64,000 nt of DNA, taken from UMGS1696 sp964621165. GTDB lineage: Bacteria > Bacillota > Clostridia > Oscillospirales > CAG-272. Where the stretch lies: contig CAZULC010000002.1 of assembly GCA_964621165.1 (NCBI GenBank), forward strand, positions 62,001-126,000, written 5' to 3'. Below the pieces are notes generated by a model. It was not told the DNA's origin and ran no database searches. It saw nothing but the letters and a program-made list of their open reading frames with translations. The translations under genes and the position numbers were made by a program. Positions 26,393 through 34,840 of this stretch are shown here, piece by piece (within the stretch, counting starts at the first letter, position 1; each line of letters begins with the position of its first letter).

Positions 26393-26466
26393 GGAAGCAT
26401 AGCTCAGCTGGTCAGAGCGTTCGGTTCACATCCGAGAGGTCTTGGGTTCGAGCCCCAATGTTTCCA
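26393..26466 (+). tRNA. tRNA-Val (anticodon CAC)
   Basis: A complete cloverleaf: acceptor GGAAGCA pairs with TGTTTCC (one G-T), D arm GCTC/GAGC, anticodon stem TTCGG/CCGAG around loop TTCACAT (anticodon CAC, reading GUG), T arm TTGGG/CCCAA with TTCGAGC. The discriminator is A and no CCA is encoded, so it must be added after transcription. It stands alone and is followed by a GCGGGG/CCCCGC hairpin. Confidence 0.92.
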
Positions 26467-26467
26467 T

Positions 26468-26483
26468 GCGGGGAAGCCCCCGC
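26468..26483 (+). terminator. Hairpin after tRNA-Val
   Basis: GCGGGG (26468-26473) and CCCCGC (26478-26483) form a strong six-pair stem right after the tRNA. A short T-rich stretch comes 17 bases later, so termination is uncertain; it may be a processing hairpin. Confidence 0.45.
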
Positions 26484-26510
26484 GGGCTGTCTCGGCATTT
26501 CTTTAGCTTA

Positions 26511-26578
26511 GCAGGGGAGAGATATCACGACGACGTGAGAGATACCACGACGACGTATCTTTAGCTCCTGCAGTCTGG
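26511..26578 (+). repeat. Tandem 20-bp repeat inside a hairpin, downstream of tRNA-Val
   Basis: Two adjacent copies of a 20-base unit (26517-26536 and 26537-26556) differ at one base, GAGAGATAT against GAGAGATAC, each ending CACGACGACGT. Flanking GCAGG...GAG and CTCCTGC are complementary, so the array is the loop side of a stem. The stretch 26484-26767 holds no gene I can support; a peptide read on the minus strand through here looks random. The segment could be an untranslated RNA transcribed from the tRNA promoter, or a scar of an element inserted at the tRNA. Confidence 0.5.
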
Positions 26579-26674
26579 GGTTTGGATGGCTGTAGTTTTT
26601 AGTGTTATGCCGACCTAAAAATTGCGGTGTTGGCCACGGTATTTCTAAGGGTGCCGGAATTATAGTTTTACTGG

Positions 26675-26706
26675 AAGAACGTTTTGATTTACGTTCTTTT
26701 TGTTTT
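26675..26706 (+). terminator. Rho-independent terminator
   Basis: AAGAACGT (26675-26682) pairs perfectly with ACGTTCTT (26691-26698), followed by a T-rich tail. It ends whatever is transcribed from the tRNA-Val promoter. Confidence 0.75.
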
Positions 26707-26767
26707 ATATTACGGAAGGATTTACAGAAACGCTGAATTTGATTCAGTGCAAAGGAGGTGTGCCAGC

Positions 26768-27928
26768 GTGAAGATATTTTTCCTTCCGGTGGGGTATCCA
26801 TGTGAGGCGAATCCGAGGCTCATGCCTTTCAATCAGGTTCAGGCTAAAGCTTTGGCTGAGCTTGGTAACGAAGTCATCATCCTTAACCCGCGTGCGAATC
26901 CCACGAGACGGCTGTTTTCACCCGTGTCTGGAAAGGTTGTCAGGTCAGCGAGCGAGGGCATGCCGTTGTTTTACGCCGGGTATCAGCACCTGAGGTTCTC
27001 CCAGCGTTACAGCTGTCGTGCATTTGTGAGGACTGCGGAGAGAATCTGGTCTGCGGCGGTGGGCGAATTTGGCTTACCCGACGTGATTCTCGCGAATTTT
27101 ACGCTGTACGCGGGTTATGCGGGTGCGGTTTTATCGCAAAAATACGGTGTCCCGCTGGTAACAATCGAGCATCAGGGGCGGATTACGACGGGAAATGTGA
27201 CGAAATATGAACTGTCGCTTATTCGGACGACTGTCGGGTGTTCATCCGCGTTCTGTTATAACTCCGCCACCTCTGCCAACGCCGCCGCGAAACTGCTTGG
27301 GTTAAGCCGGGACAAAATAGGTGTTGTGAAAAACGTCATCTCCCTGAAATACTCGTACAGGCCGCCGAAGGATGACGGGACAGGAATGTTTATTTTCTTC
27401 TCCGCCGGAAATTTATTCAAGGACAAATGTTTTGATTTGCTGATTGAGTCCTTTGCGGGTGCTTTCGGAAATTCTTCTGATGTGGAGTTAAGGATAGCCG
27501 GCGGCGGTCCGGAGAAAAAGAAGCTTCTGAAACTGGTGAAAAGGTTGAACCTGACGAACGTGGCATTTCTCGGCAGTCTGGATGAAGAAAAAATGGCGGC
27601 GGAATACGAAAATTGCGGCTGTTTTGTGCTTCCCAGCCGGAGGGAGAGCTTTGGTCTGGTTTACCGCGAAGCCATGGCGGTTGGGCGGCCCATTATAACA
27701 ACGGCACACGGCGGAATTGCGTCGGATTTTGACTCTCGTGACGGCTGCATGGTTCCCATTGACGACGAGGAAGCCCTGACGGAAGCGATGGCGAAGATGC
27801 GGTGTGATTACAAATCCTTTGACGGGCGGGAGATTTCCATGCGGTGTCTTCATGACAACAATCCGGCGGAATGTGCGCGTAGGCTGAACGGTATTCTCGA
27901 AAACGCGGCAAAGGGAAAAAATAAATGA
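26768..27928 (+). CDS. Family 4 glycosyltransferase
   Basis: A 386-residue GT-B glycosyltransferase. The N-terminal half begins KIFFLPVGYPCEANPRLMPF and the C-terminal donor-binding half has FFSAGNLFKDKCFDLLIESF, IAGGGPEKKKLLKLV, VAFLGSLDEEKMAAEY and ESFGLVYREAMAVGRPII, the EX7E retaining motif of the GT4 family. It probably adds a sugar to a surface glycan. The start is GTG at 26768, nine bases after AAAGGAGG; in-frame codons upstream run into the terminator. Its stop overlaps the NUDIX start as ATGA. Confidence 0.85.
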   Translation: MKIFFLPVGYPCEANPRLMPFNQVQAKALAELGNEVIILNPRANPTRRLFSPVSGKVVRSASEGMPLFYAGYQHLRFSQRYSCRAFVRTAERIWSAAVGEFGLPDVILANFTLYAGYAGAVLSQKYGVPLVTIEHQGRITTGNVTKYELSLIRTTVGCSSAFCYNSATSANAAAKLLGLSRDKIGVVKNVISLKYSYRPPKDDGTGMFIFFSAGNLFKDKCFDLLIESFAGAFGNSSDVELRIAGGGPEKKKLLKLVKRLNLTNVAFLGSLDEEKMAAEYENCGCFVLPSRRESFGLVYREAMAVGRPIITTAHGGIASDFDSRDGCMVPIDDEEALTEAMAKMRCDYKSFDGREISMRCLHDNNPAECARRLNGILENAAKGKNK

Positions 27929-28389
27929 GCGAGTACATTATGGACATGAGAAAAATTGTCGGTCACAGGACGATTATGCAGTGCGGCGTGAGCGCAATCT
28001 GTGTAAACGGGCGCGGGTAGATACTGCTGGGTCGTCGGACTGACAACGGCATGTGGGGCTATTCCGGCGGTTCGGTGGAAATTGACGAGCGGGTTGAGGA
28101 CTGCGCCTTACGTGAGCTTCGCGAGGAAATGGGGCTTTATGCGGAGCCTGAGGATCTGGAATTCTTCTGCGTGAATTCGGGATCCGAGGCGCATTACGTC
28201 TATCCAAACGGAGATGAGGTATCAAACGTGGAGATAGTTTACATTTGCCGAAAATATCGCGGTGAGCCGAAAACTGAGGACGGTGAGATGTCGACTCTCC
28301 GCTTTTTTGCACTGGAAGAGATCGAGCTTGACAAGGTGTCCCCGCCGATCCGGTCTGTGGTGAAGCGGTACATTGAAAAAAACAGATGA
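27925..28389 (+). pseudogene. NUDIX hydrolase with one in-frame amber codon
   Basis: The reading frame from ATG 27925 (ATGA overlap with the glycosyltransferase) is open except for a single TAG at 28018-28020, codon 32, within NGRG-stop-ILLGRRTDNGMWGY. The rest includes a complete NUDIX box: GGSVEIDERVEDCALRELRE then EMGLY, with all metal-binding glutamates. Homologues usually have Glu or Gln at the position, one base from TAG. No base is missing, so this is a fresh nonsense mutation, a sequencing error or possibly read-through. NUDIX enzymes hydrolyse nucleoside diphosphates linked to another group; the substrate is unknown. Confidence 0.85.
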
Positions 28390-28543
28390 AGCGAAAGCGC
28401 GTGTGGGCTGGAAAATCCGGCTTGTGCGCGTTTTTTGCGTGGTGAATATTTCACTTGATATAAAAAAGCCGAAATTTTGTCAATATACTCTAAAAAATCA
28501 CTTAAACAAGTCGGATAATTGCCAAAATACCGAAAACTTGTTA

Positions 28544-28572
28544 TTGTAGTTTTCCCAAAAATCCATTATAAT
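28544..28572 (+). promoter_or_regulatory. Promoter of the surface-protein gene
   Basis: TTGTAG (28544-28549) and TATAAT (28567-28572) with a 17-base spacer. The leader contains a CCGATA/TATCGG hairpin (28586-28607) before the AGGAGG site. Confidence 0.65.
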
Positions 28573-28643
28573 TCATATAGTAAAGCCGATAAGTTATTAT
28601 GTATCGGTAAAATCGTACAAATTTTATACAGGAGGATAACGAA

Positions 28644-30137
28644 ATGAAAAAGTTATTCGCATTGCTTTTGGCTACAGTGTGTCTGACCATCTGCTGCGCA
28701 CTGAGCGTTTTTGCTGAGGAAACCACCGATCTTCTGACTGAGGACTACCTCAACACTCCCAGCGACGGCGATTGGGAATGGGATAATGGTACTCTCACAG
28801 GCGCAAATGCTCACCTTGGAGACGTTGCGATGATGTCCGACGTATTCCTCGACCAGGGCGAACATTTTGTTCTTGAAGCTACAGGTACCGTCAATGAAGG
28901 CGGCGCATGGGGCATCATTTTAGCTGAGGTTGACCCCTCCGCACCTTTCGCAAGCTGGATCTGCGTGAACATGGACCTCACACGTCCGTCGACACGTCTC
29001 TTTGGTCCCGGCGTTGCCGATCCTGACGAGGCTGAGCTTCGCAATACCGACTTTGTGACCGGACAGCCCTACACCCTCGCAATCGAAGTGACCGAGGACA
29101 ACCTCTTCCGGGTATACTTCAACGGCGAGCTTTACGGTGAGAGACAGAACGACAACTGGATCGGCGCATACGCGGGTCTGATGACATGGACCAGCAGCTC
29201 CACATTCTCAAGCTACAAGCTCATCCGTCTTGACGCTGGCGAGGAATACAATCCCGCGAAAATCGAGATGGTTGTGGTTGACCAGCCCATCGACGTGAGA
29301 ACAATGGAACTCGGCGAGACCACCGTTCTTCTCAAGGAAGACAAGTTCAAGACCAAGGAAAACGGCGAGTTCAACTGGACCGACGGCAAGCTTGTTGCTC
29401 CCAACGCGGCTCTCGGCGACTGCGCTTATGTTACGGACTACTTTGTAGACGTTGACGACCACGTATATGTTGAGGTCACGGGCAACGTTACCGAGGGTCA
29501 GGCTTTCGGTATCATGATGCCCCGGGACTACGAGAAGCCCTTTGACAGCTGGATGTGCATGAACATGGAAATCGGCAGACCTTCGACCCGTCTGTTCGGT
29601 CCCGGCTTTGACAAGGAAGTTCAGCTCTACAGCGACGGATTCACCAACAACAAGCCCCTCACAATCGGCGTTGAAATCGACAAGGGCACCTTCTACCTAT
29701 ATTCCGACGGCGATCTCTTCGGCTCCATCACAAATACCGACTGGCAAGGATGCTACCTCGGCGTTATGACATGGACCGGCAGCTGCGAATTCACCTCCTT
29801 CAAGGTAAGTCAGGTTGAGTCCGCTGAACAGAAGACCCTGACTCCAGGCACGGCAGAATACACGGCAGAAAAGGCCGCAAGAGACGCAAAGGCAGCCGCA
29901 CCCGCACCTGTATCGGAAACGGAAGTTCCCGCTGCTGCCGCTGAAACTGCTCCTGCCGAAACCACACCCGCTGAGACCACACCTGCGGCTGAGGCTGAAA
30001 CCGCTGAGACTTCCGATGAGGAAACCGAAACAGCACCTGCTGAAACCGCACCTCAGACAATCGACGCTGTTACCATATGCTTCGCAGCCGCACTGATTTC
30101 CGGAATGGCTGCAGGCGTAAGCAAGAAGAGACGCTGA
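28644..30137 (+). CDS. Sortase-anchored surface protein with two concanavalin-like repeats
   Basis: A 497-residue secreted protein. A signal peptide (to SVFAEE) is followed by two homologous repeats of about 170 residues: one with DWEWDNGTLTGANAHLGD and one with EFNWTDGKLVAPNAALGD, each later containing RPSTRLFGPG and an MTWT strand. These resemble the beta-sandwich fructan-binding modules (CBM66-like) attached to GH32 enzymes. A 70-residue T/E/P/A-rich spacer precedes the C-terminal sorting signal: APQT, a hydrophobic helix and KKRR. I infer it is linked to the wall by the sortase at 24977 and gathers fructan for the GH32 locus downstream. There is no catalytic domain. Confidence 0.75.
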   Translation: MKKLFALLLATVCLTICCALSVFAEETTDLLTEDYLNTPSDGDWEWDNGTLTGANAHLGDVAMMSDVFLDQGEHFVLEATGTVNEGGAWGIILAEVDPSAPFASWICVNMDLTRPSTRLFGPGVADPDEAELRNTDFVTGQPYTLAIEVTEDNLFRVYFNGELYGERQNDNWIGAYAGLMTWTSSSTFSSYKLIRLDAGEEYNPAKIEMVVVDQPIDVRTMELGETTVLLKEDKFKTKENGEFNWTDGKLVAPNAALGDCAYVTDYFVDVDDHVYVEVTGNVTEGQAFGIMMPRDYEKPFDSWMCMNMEIGRPSTRLFGPGFDKEVQLYSDGFTNNKPLTIGVEIDKGTFYLYSDGDLFGSITNTDWQGCYLGVMTWTGSCEFTSFKVSQVESAEQKTLTPGTAEYTAEKAARDAKAAAPAPVSETEVPAAAAETAPAETTPAETTPAAEAETAETSDEETETAPAETAPQTIDAVTICFAAALISGMAAGVSKKRR

Positions 30138-30210
30138 AATCGTAAAAAATATATACGGAAGAGACGGCCAGACGACTGTCTCTTTTGTTTACCGTGAAAG
30201 GATGATGACT

Positions 30211-32154
30211 ATGAGAAAAATAAAAAAATGCGTATTGTTTGCCTTGATTATGATTCTGCTGTCCTCATGCGGCGGCACAGATGAAAACACGGACAGCGGA
30301 CCTGAAACTGCCTCTCCCTTGCAGACTCTTTCTCAGGAGGAAGCAGTGGAGCGCATACGGGATTTGTGCGGGCTGTACATCGACCCGTATTCTGTCAGCG
30401 AAGAGTGGTACGGCGGCTTTACCGCACTGGCAGACGAGGGCAAGACTCTTCTTGAAAGCGAAAACAGAACCGCCGCCGACTGTATCGCCATGGCTGAAAA
30501 GCTGACAGAATCCTACCGCTCAATCGAATACAACCGCGGCGACGTTCCGCGAATCTACATCAGCACCTGCGAGGCCGTCCCGAATCTTGTGGAAAACTCG
30601 GTTGTTACTGCTTCAAGTGAGGGAACCGGGGACAACTGCGCTTCCATGGCGGCGGACGGCGACAGAAAGACCTGCTGGCAGTCGGATGAGGGGGAAATTC
30701 AGTGGCTGACTCTTGACGCCGGACGCGAGATTGAAGCTGGATTTTTCTCAGTTGAATGGGGAAGCGGTGCGGCAAAAGAATACGTAATCGAGTCGTCAGC
30801 TGACGGGGAGAGCTGGAGCGAGGTTGTCTCCTTCAACGACGGGGCAAAATACAAAACCCAGTCCGCTGAAACAGAAGAGCCGGTGCGCCTGAGGTACGTG
30901 AGAATAAGAACGACATCCGCCTCGTCCCTGCCTTATACAATAGAAGAAGTTACAGTATCCGTGAAGAAGCCAGAAAAATCCGTGTCACTGACAAAATCCG
31001 AGTACCGTGAAGCCGGAGTGGTGGTTGTGGACAAGGCCGGCGGAAAATATCCCTCGGTCAGCGAGACGGCTATGGTGAAGGTCAGGGGAAACTCCACCTC
31101 AGGCACGGTCAAGCAGCCGTACAACTTGAAGTTTGAGAACAAAATGAAGCTGCTGGGCATGAAGGGAACCCGCAAATGGTGCCTGATCGCCAACCTTTTC
31201 GACAAAACCATGCTCCGGAACAAGCTCGCCGCCGACTTCTCAGCCATCGCAGGAGTCACACCGGAGCTGAAAAGCACCTTCGTTGAGCTGTACCTCGACG
31301 GGGAATACAAGGGCTGCTATCTTCTCACAATGCCCGTGAGCGACGGCACAGTCGACATTGACCGGGAGAAGGGCGAGATGCTCCTCGAGAGAATAGGCTA
31401 CTACGACATGGACGCCGCCGGACGGGAGTACAACTATTCCCCAATCATGGGAATGAGATTTGAGCCGATCTGTCCGGACATGGAGACCATCACCGAGGAA
31501 GAAAAGCAGAAAATAAAAAATCTCCTGAAGGAAGCGGAGTTTGCCGCGGTATCAGGAGAGCGTGAGAGGGTTGAGGCTGTATTTGACGTGGAGTCGTTTG
31601 TGAACATGTACATCTGCGAGGAACTTATGAAGGACATCGACATATACCACGGCTCGACTTATTTCTACTATAAAAATGACAAGCTTTACTCCGGACCCAT
31701 ATGGGACATGGATCTGAGCATGGGAAACGTGGCAATATCGGAGTCCGCAGGGGATGAAAAGTACGCAAAGTACCACAATCTCGACTTCGACGGACATAAA
31801 ACCGGAAATGGCGTCAAAGGGGACGACACCACTGGAAACTGGGCGACGGTTGACTTCTACAAGCCGCTCATAGAGAATATGTGGTTCAGAGATTTGGTGA
31901 AGGCTCGCTATGAGGAACTGATTCCTGTAATCGAGAGCATGTATGAGGACGGCGGGATGATTGACGGGTACGTTGACGGGTTCGGCGGAGCTTTTCTGCG
32001 AAATTATGAAGAGGACGGCTACAGTCTCACCGACAAATATTTCAACTGCGAGTACGATCATCCCTTCGGTACATATGAGGAGAATGTGGAGTACCTGAAG
32101 GACTGGCTGAGGTCGCGGGACGCGTGGATAAGGGAGGACCTCGGAATTGAATAA
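30211..32154 (+). CDS. CotH-kinase lipoprotein with F5/8-type discoidin domain
   Basis: A 647-residue lipoprotein. Lipobox LLSSCGG follows a short signal peptide. Residues about 120-250 form a galactose-binding-like (F5/8 type C) domain (VTASSEGTGDNCASMAADGD, DGESWSEVVSF, RYVRIRT). The rest is a CotH domain with VKVRGNSTSGTVKQPYNLKF, KWCLIANLFDKTMLRNKLA and GPIWDMDLSMGN, the metal-binding aspartates of these atypical protein kinases. CotH phosphorylates spore coat proteins in Bacillus; extracellular CotH proteins in gut Clostridia are of unknown target. The third ATG is preferred because AAAGG stands nine bases before it. It follows the surface protein after 73 bases. Confidence 0.85.
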   Translation: MRKIKKCVLFALIMILLSSCGGTDENTDSGPETASPLQTLSQEEAVERIRDLCGLYIDPYSVSEEWYGGFTALADEGKTLLESENRTAADCIAMAEKLTESYRSIEYNRGDVPRIYISTCEAVPNLVENSVVTASSEGTGDNCASMAADGDRKTCWQSDEGEIQWLTLDAGREIEAGFFSVEWGSGAAKEYVIESSADGESWSEVVSFNDGAKYKTQSAETEEPVRLRYVRIRTTSASSLPYTIEEVTVSVKKPEKSVSLTKSEYREAGVVVVDKAGGKYPSVSETAMVKVRGNSTSGTVKQPYNLKFENKMKLLGMKGTRKWCLIANLFDKTMLRNKLAADFSAIAGVTPELKSTFVELYLDGEYKGCYLLTMPVSDGTVDIDREKGEMLLERIGYYDMDAAGREYNYSPIMGMRFEPICPDMETITEEEKQKIKNLLKEAEFAAVSGERERVEAVFDVESFVNMYICEELMKDIDIYHGSTYFYYKNDKLYSGPIWDMDLSMGNVAISESAGDEKYAKYHNLDFDGHKTGNGVKGDDTTGNWATVDFYKPLIENMWFRDLVKARYEELIPVIESMYEDGGMIDGYVDGFGGAFLRNYEEDGYSLTDKYFNCEYDHPFGTYEENVEYLKDWLRSRDAWIREDLGIE

Positions 32155-32200
32155 AGCCTGAGCTGCCGGATATTTTCTATTAATCGGATTTTTGCCGTTT

Positions 32201-32995
32201 TTACGAGTTCATCTTGCGGAAGCGGGAGGGTGATATTTTCTCGTGATAGCTGAAAAACTTGTAAAACTGCTGGGCGTTCTCAAATCCGATAGCAAGGGCG
32301 ATTTTCTCAAGGGACATGCGGGATGAGATTAGAAGGTGCTTCGCCACGTTGATTTTCTGCTGGTCGATGTACTTTTTGATTGTAATCCCGTAGCATGCGA
32401 GAAACTGCTTTGAAATATAGTCCCGGTTGTAGCCGAGGTGATCGCACACCGTGTCCACCGTTATGGGGTTGTTGATGTTGTCGTTGATGTAGTTGAGGGT
32501 CTGCTCCATCAGCGGCAGGGAGTCGCCTGAGGCAAACATGAACCTCTCAACCTCATAGAACAGTGACAGGAAGAGAATATTGCATTCGTTGGCGTCGTTC
32601 TGGCCGTTCTGGTATGAACTGTACAGCCGTTTCAAAATCTCGTCGGTATAAATGGAGTTGCCGGAGAGCGTGATTTCCCTCAGTTCCATCTCTATCGGAA
32701 TTGTACCGTTGTAGGACACCGTGTAAAACTCGCAGGGCATATCCGAGCTTTTGTATCCCGTGATTTTGCTGAACCGGTGTATGAAGAAAAAATTATTCTT
32801 GTGCAGGGTGAATTTTTTGTCGTTTATCAGAAGATAAAGTTCCCCCTTGCGCAGAAATATCATCTCGTCGGAGGACAGAAACCTCTCCCGGTGAATCCAG
32901 TTTTCCCTGACGTTGGTATAGGTTATGCTGCACAAATCAAGGGAACTGACCGCCTTGGTTTTGTTGTAGCTTTGTGAATGGATTAAATTAATCAT
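32201..32995 (-). CDS. AraC family transcriptional regulator
   Basis: A 264-residue regulator. The N-terminal half is a cupin-type sensing domain (LRKGELYLLINDKKFTLHKN). The C-terminal half has two helix-turn-helix motifs: ITVDTVCDHLGYNRDYISKQ and SLEKIALAIGFENAQQFYKF, followed by the family's F-rich tail ending SPSRFRKM. It is transcribed away from the GH32 gene, the standard arrangement for a regulator that activates the neighbouring sugar-utilisation genes; the inducer is probably a fructoside. The intergenic region 32996-33154 holds AT-rich promoter-like sequence on both strands, but I cannot fix the elements. Confidence 0.88.
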   Translation of the reverse strand: MINLIHSQSYNKTKAVSSLDLCSITYTNVRENWIHRERFLSSDEMIFLRKGELYLLINDKKFTLHKNNFFFIHRFSKITGYKSSDMPCEFYTVSYNGTIPIEMELREITLSGNSIYTDEILKRLYSSYQNGQNDANECNILFLSLFYEVERFMFASGDSLPLMEQTLNYINDNINNPITVDTVCDHLGYNRDYISKQFLACYGITIKKYIDQQKINVAKHLLISSRMSLEKIALAIGFENAQQFYKFFSYHEKISPSRFRKMNS

Positions 32996-33154
32996 GTCGG
33001 ATTTTTTCCAATATTCGCAGATTTAGATATTGCCTAAAACGGCTTTATCTTGTATAATATTATCATACCACATCGGTTTTCCAAATGGAATATACAATTT
33101 TCATAGAATTTTAAATAGAATTTTATATATATTGCCAGACAGGAGGTAAAAAAT

Positions 33155-34759
33155 ATGCAGGAAATGAAAATTAAAGTGAAAGCAGGATTTTTGGCTCTTC
33201 CGGTAAGCGAATTCGTAGGGAACCACCGCGTGCTCATCCGACATGAAGGTAGGGTTGTAGGGGAGGCGAACCTGAGACTGGACTACCTTAATCCCAGCGC
33301 GGCTTCCTACTACCCTATCGGTGAGTACATGGGTGAGGAACTTACCGTTTCCGTTTCCCCGGACATGGAACTGCGCGACGAACAGACGGATAATCCGGAC
33401 CACGACAGAATCGGCGAGGCTTTCCGTCCTCTCGTTCACTTCACGGCTGACTACGGCTGGATAAACGACCCCAACGGCCTGTTGAAGTACACGTCCCCGG
33501 TCACAAAAAAGACCACCTATCACATGTTCTATCAGTACAACCCATACGACTGGGCGTGGGAGAACATGCACTGGGGTCACGCGGTAAGCGACGATATGCT
33601 TCACTGGCGCCACCTCAAGCCGGCTCTGTGTCCCGATGACGACGGCACAATGTTCTCCGGAAGTGCGATTGTTGACCATGAGAACCGCTCCGGACTCAAG
33701 GACGGGGACGAAGATGTGATTCTGCTGTTCTACACATGTGCGGGAAACACATCCTACCGTTCCGGAGGCAAAAAGTTCACCCAGTGCCTTGCCTACTCAA
33801 ACGACGGGGGCATGACTTTCAGGAAGTACGAAAAGAACCCGATAGTCGGACACATCGCCGCCGACAACCGTGACCCCAAGGTTATATGGTGTCCGGAGCT
33901 TGACAAATACATCATGGCACTCTACCTCGAGAGCGACGAATATGCGCTTCTCACCTCGGACAACTTCCTCAAATGGGAAATGTACACCCGTCTGAACATT
34001 GAGAGAGACAGCGAATGTCCCGACTTCTACCCGCTGAACACCGACGGGGATGTGAAAAAGCGCAAGTGGGTTCTGAGCGGCGCGGCTCACAGGTACATCA
34101 TAGGCGAATTTGTCGACGGAAAGTTCCGCGTGATTCAGGCGTCGCGTCCTCTCAACAACGGATGGAACAGCTACGCGGCCCAGACCTTCTCAACCGATGA
34201 CGAAATGGAGCGGATCCAGATAGCATGGGACAGGAACCACTCCTTCGGAAGCGCAAAAATCTGCGGTCAGATGAGCATACCATACAGAATGTCGCTTATG
34301 GAGGACAAGGACGGCTACCATCTCTGCGCCTCCCCCATAGAAGAGCTTGACAGCTTATGTCGCAGCACAATCGAGTACGATAATGTGGTTCTCAGCGAAA
34401 ACAAGTCCCTCCACGCGGCTCTGGACGAGAGCGCATACAAGCTTGATCTGACCCTGAATCCCCGCAACCTCGGCTCCAACATCGACATATTCCTCTTCGG
34501 CCAGAGAATCGCAATCGAGTCGTCCCTCAACACAATCTGCGTGAAAAACGACACAATGCCCATCAGCATGACCGGAAAGAAGACGAAAATAACCTTCATC
34601 ATAGACAAGGGAAGCGTGGAAGTGTTCAGCTGCGAGGGAAGAGCGATGATGACAACTCCGTGGATTCTCAACTTCAACGAACGGTACATCACCTTTGCGG
34701 CAAACGGAGAAGGCAGTGCGGAAATCGAGAAAATCAGCCTGAAAAAGCTGAGACTGTGA
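33155..34759 (+). CDS. GH32 beta-fructosidase (sucrose/fructan hydrolase)
   Basis: A 534-residue glycoside hydrolase of family 32. Visible motifs are WINDPNG with the nucleophile Asp, MFYQYNPYDWAWENMHWGHA, FSGSAI, RDPK with the transition-state stabilising Asp, and ECPDFYPL with the acid/base Glu. A C-terminal beta-sandwich follows. There is no signal peptide, so it acts in the cytoplasm on imported sucrose, fructo-oligosaccharides or related fructosides. The roughly 80-residue N-terminal extension before FTADYGW is unusual. The ATG follows CAGGAGG. It is followed by a binding protein and a fructokinase-like gene in the same direction. Confidence 0.93.
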   Translation: MQEMKIKVKAGFLALPVSEFVGNHRVLIRHEGRVVGEANLRLDYLNPSAASYYPIGEYMGEELTVSVSPDMELRDEQTDNPDHDRIGEAFRPLVHFTADYGWINDPNGLLKYTSPVTKKTTYHMFYQYNPYDWAWENMHWGHAVSDDMLHWRHLKPALCPDDDGTMFSGSAIVDHENRSGLKDGDEDVILLFYTCAGNTSYRSGGKKFTQCLAYSNDGGMTFRKYEKNPIVGHIAADNRDPKVIWCPELDKYIMALYLESDEYALLTSDNFLKWEMYTRLNIERDSECPDFYPLNTDGDVKKRKWVLSGAAHRYIIGEFVDGKFRVIQASRPLNNGWNSYAAQTFSTDDEMERIQIAWDRNHSFGSAKICGQMSIPYRMSLMEDKDGYHLCASPIEELDSLCRSTIEYDNVVLSENKSLHAALDESAYKLDLTLNPRNLGSNIDIFLFGQRIAIESSLNTICVKNDTMPISMTGKKTKITFIIDKGSVEVFSCEGRAMMTTPWILNFNERYITFAANGEGSAEIEKISLKKLRL

Positions 34760-34840
34760 ACTCCTCCGGACGCAATACCTGATTTACTATTAATTGTAGC
34801 CAATTTTAACTTTATATAATACAAAAGAAAGGAAACTACT

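Noticed and set aside
26393..26466. tRNA-Met reading of the tRNA gene
   Set aside because: The seven-base loop TTCACAT places T33 before CAC, so the anticodon is CAC (Val); CAT would need a shifted loop that breaks the stem.
26517..26556. Two direct 20-base copies as the start of a CRISPR array
   Set aside because: Copies are adjacent without a spacer, only two are present and there are no cas genes in the window.
26508..26801. Open frame of 97 codons on the minus strand downstream of tRNA-Val
   Set aside because: It runs against the direction of the neighbouring genes, crosses the terminator and tandem repeat, and its peptide looks like random basic sequence.
28018..28020. TAG as a recoded amino acid (for example pyrrolysine)
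   Set aside because: No pyl genes or other in-frame TAG codons with downstream conservation are seen here; a simple nonsense mutation or base error is more likely.
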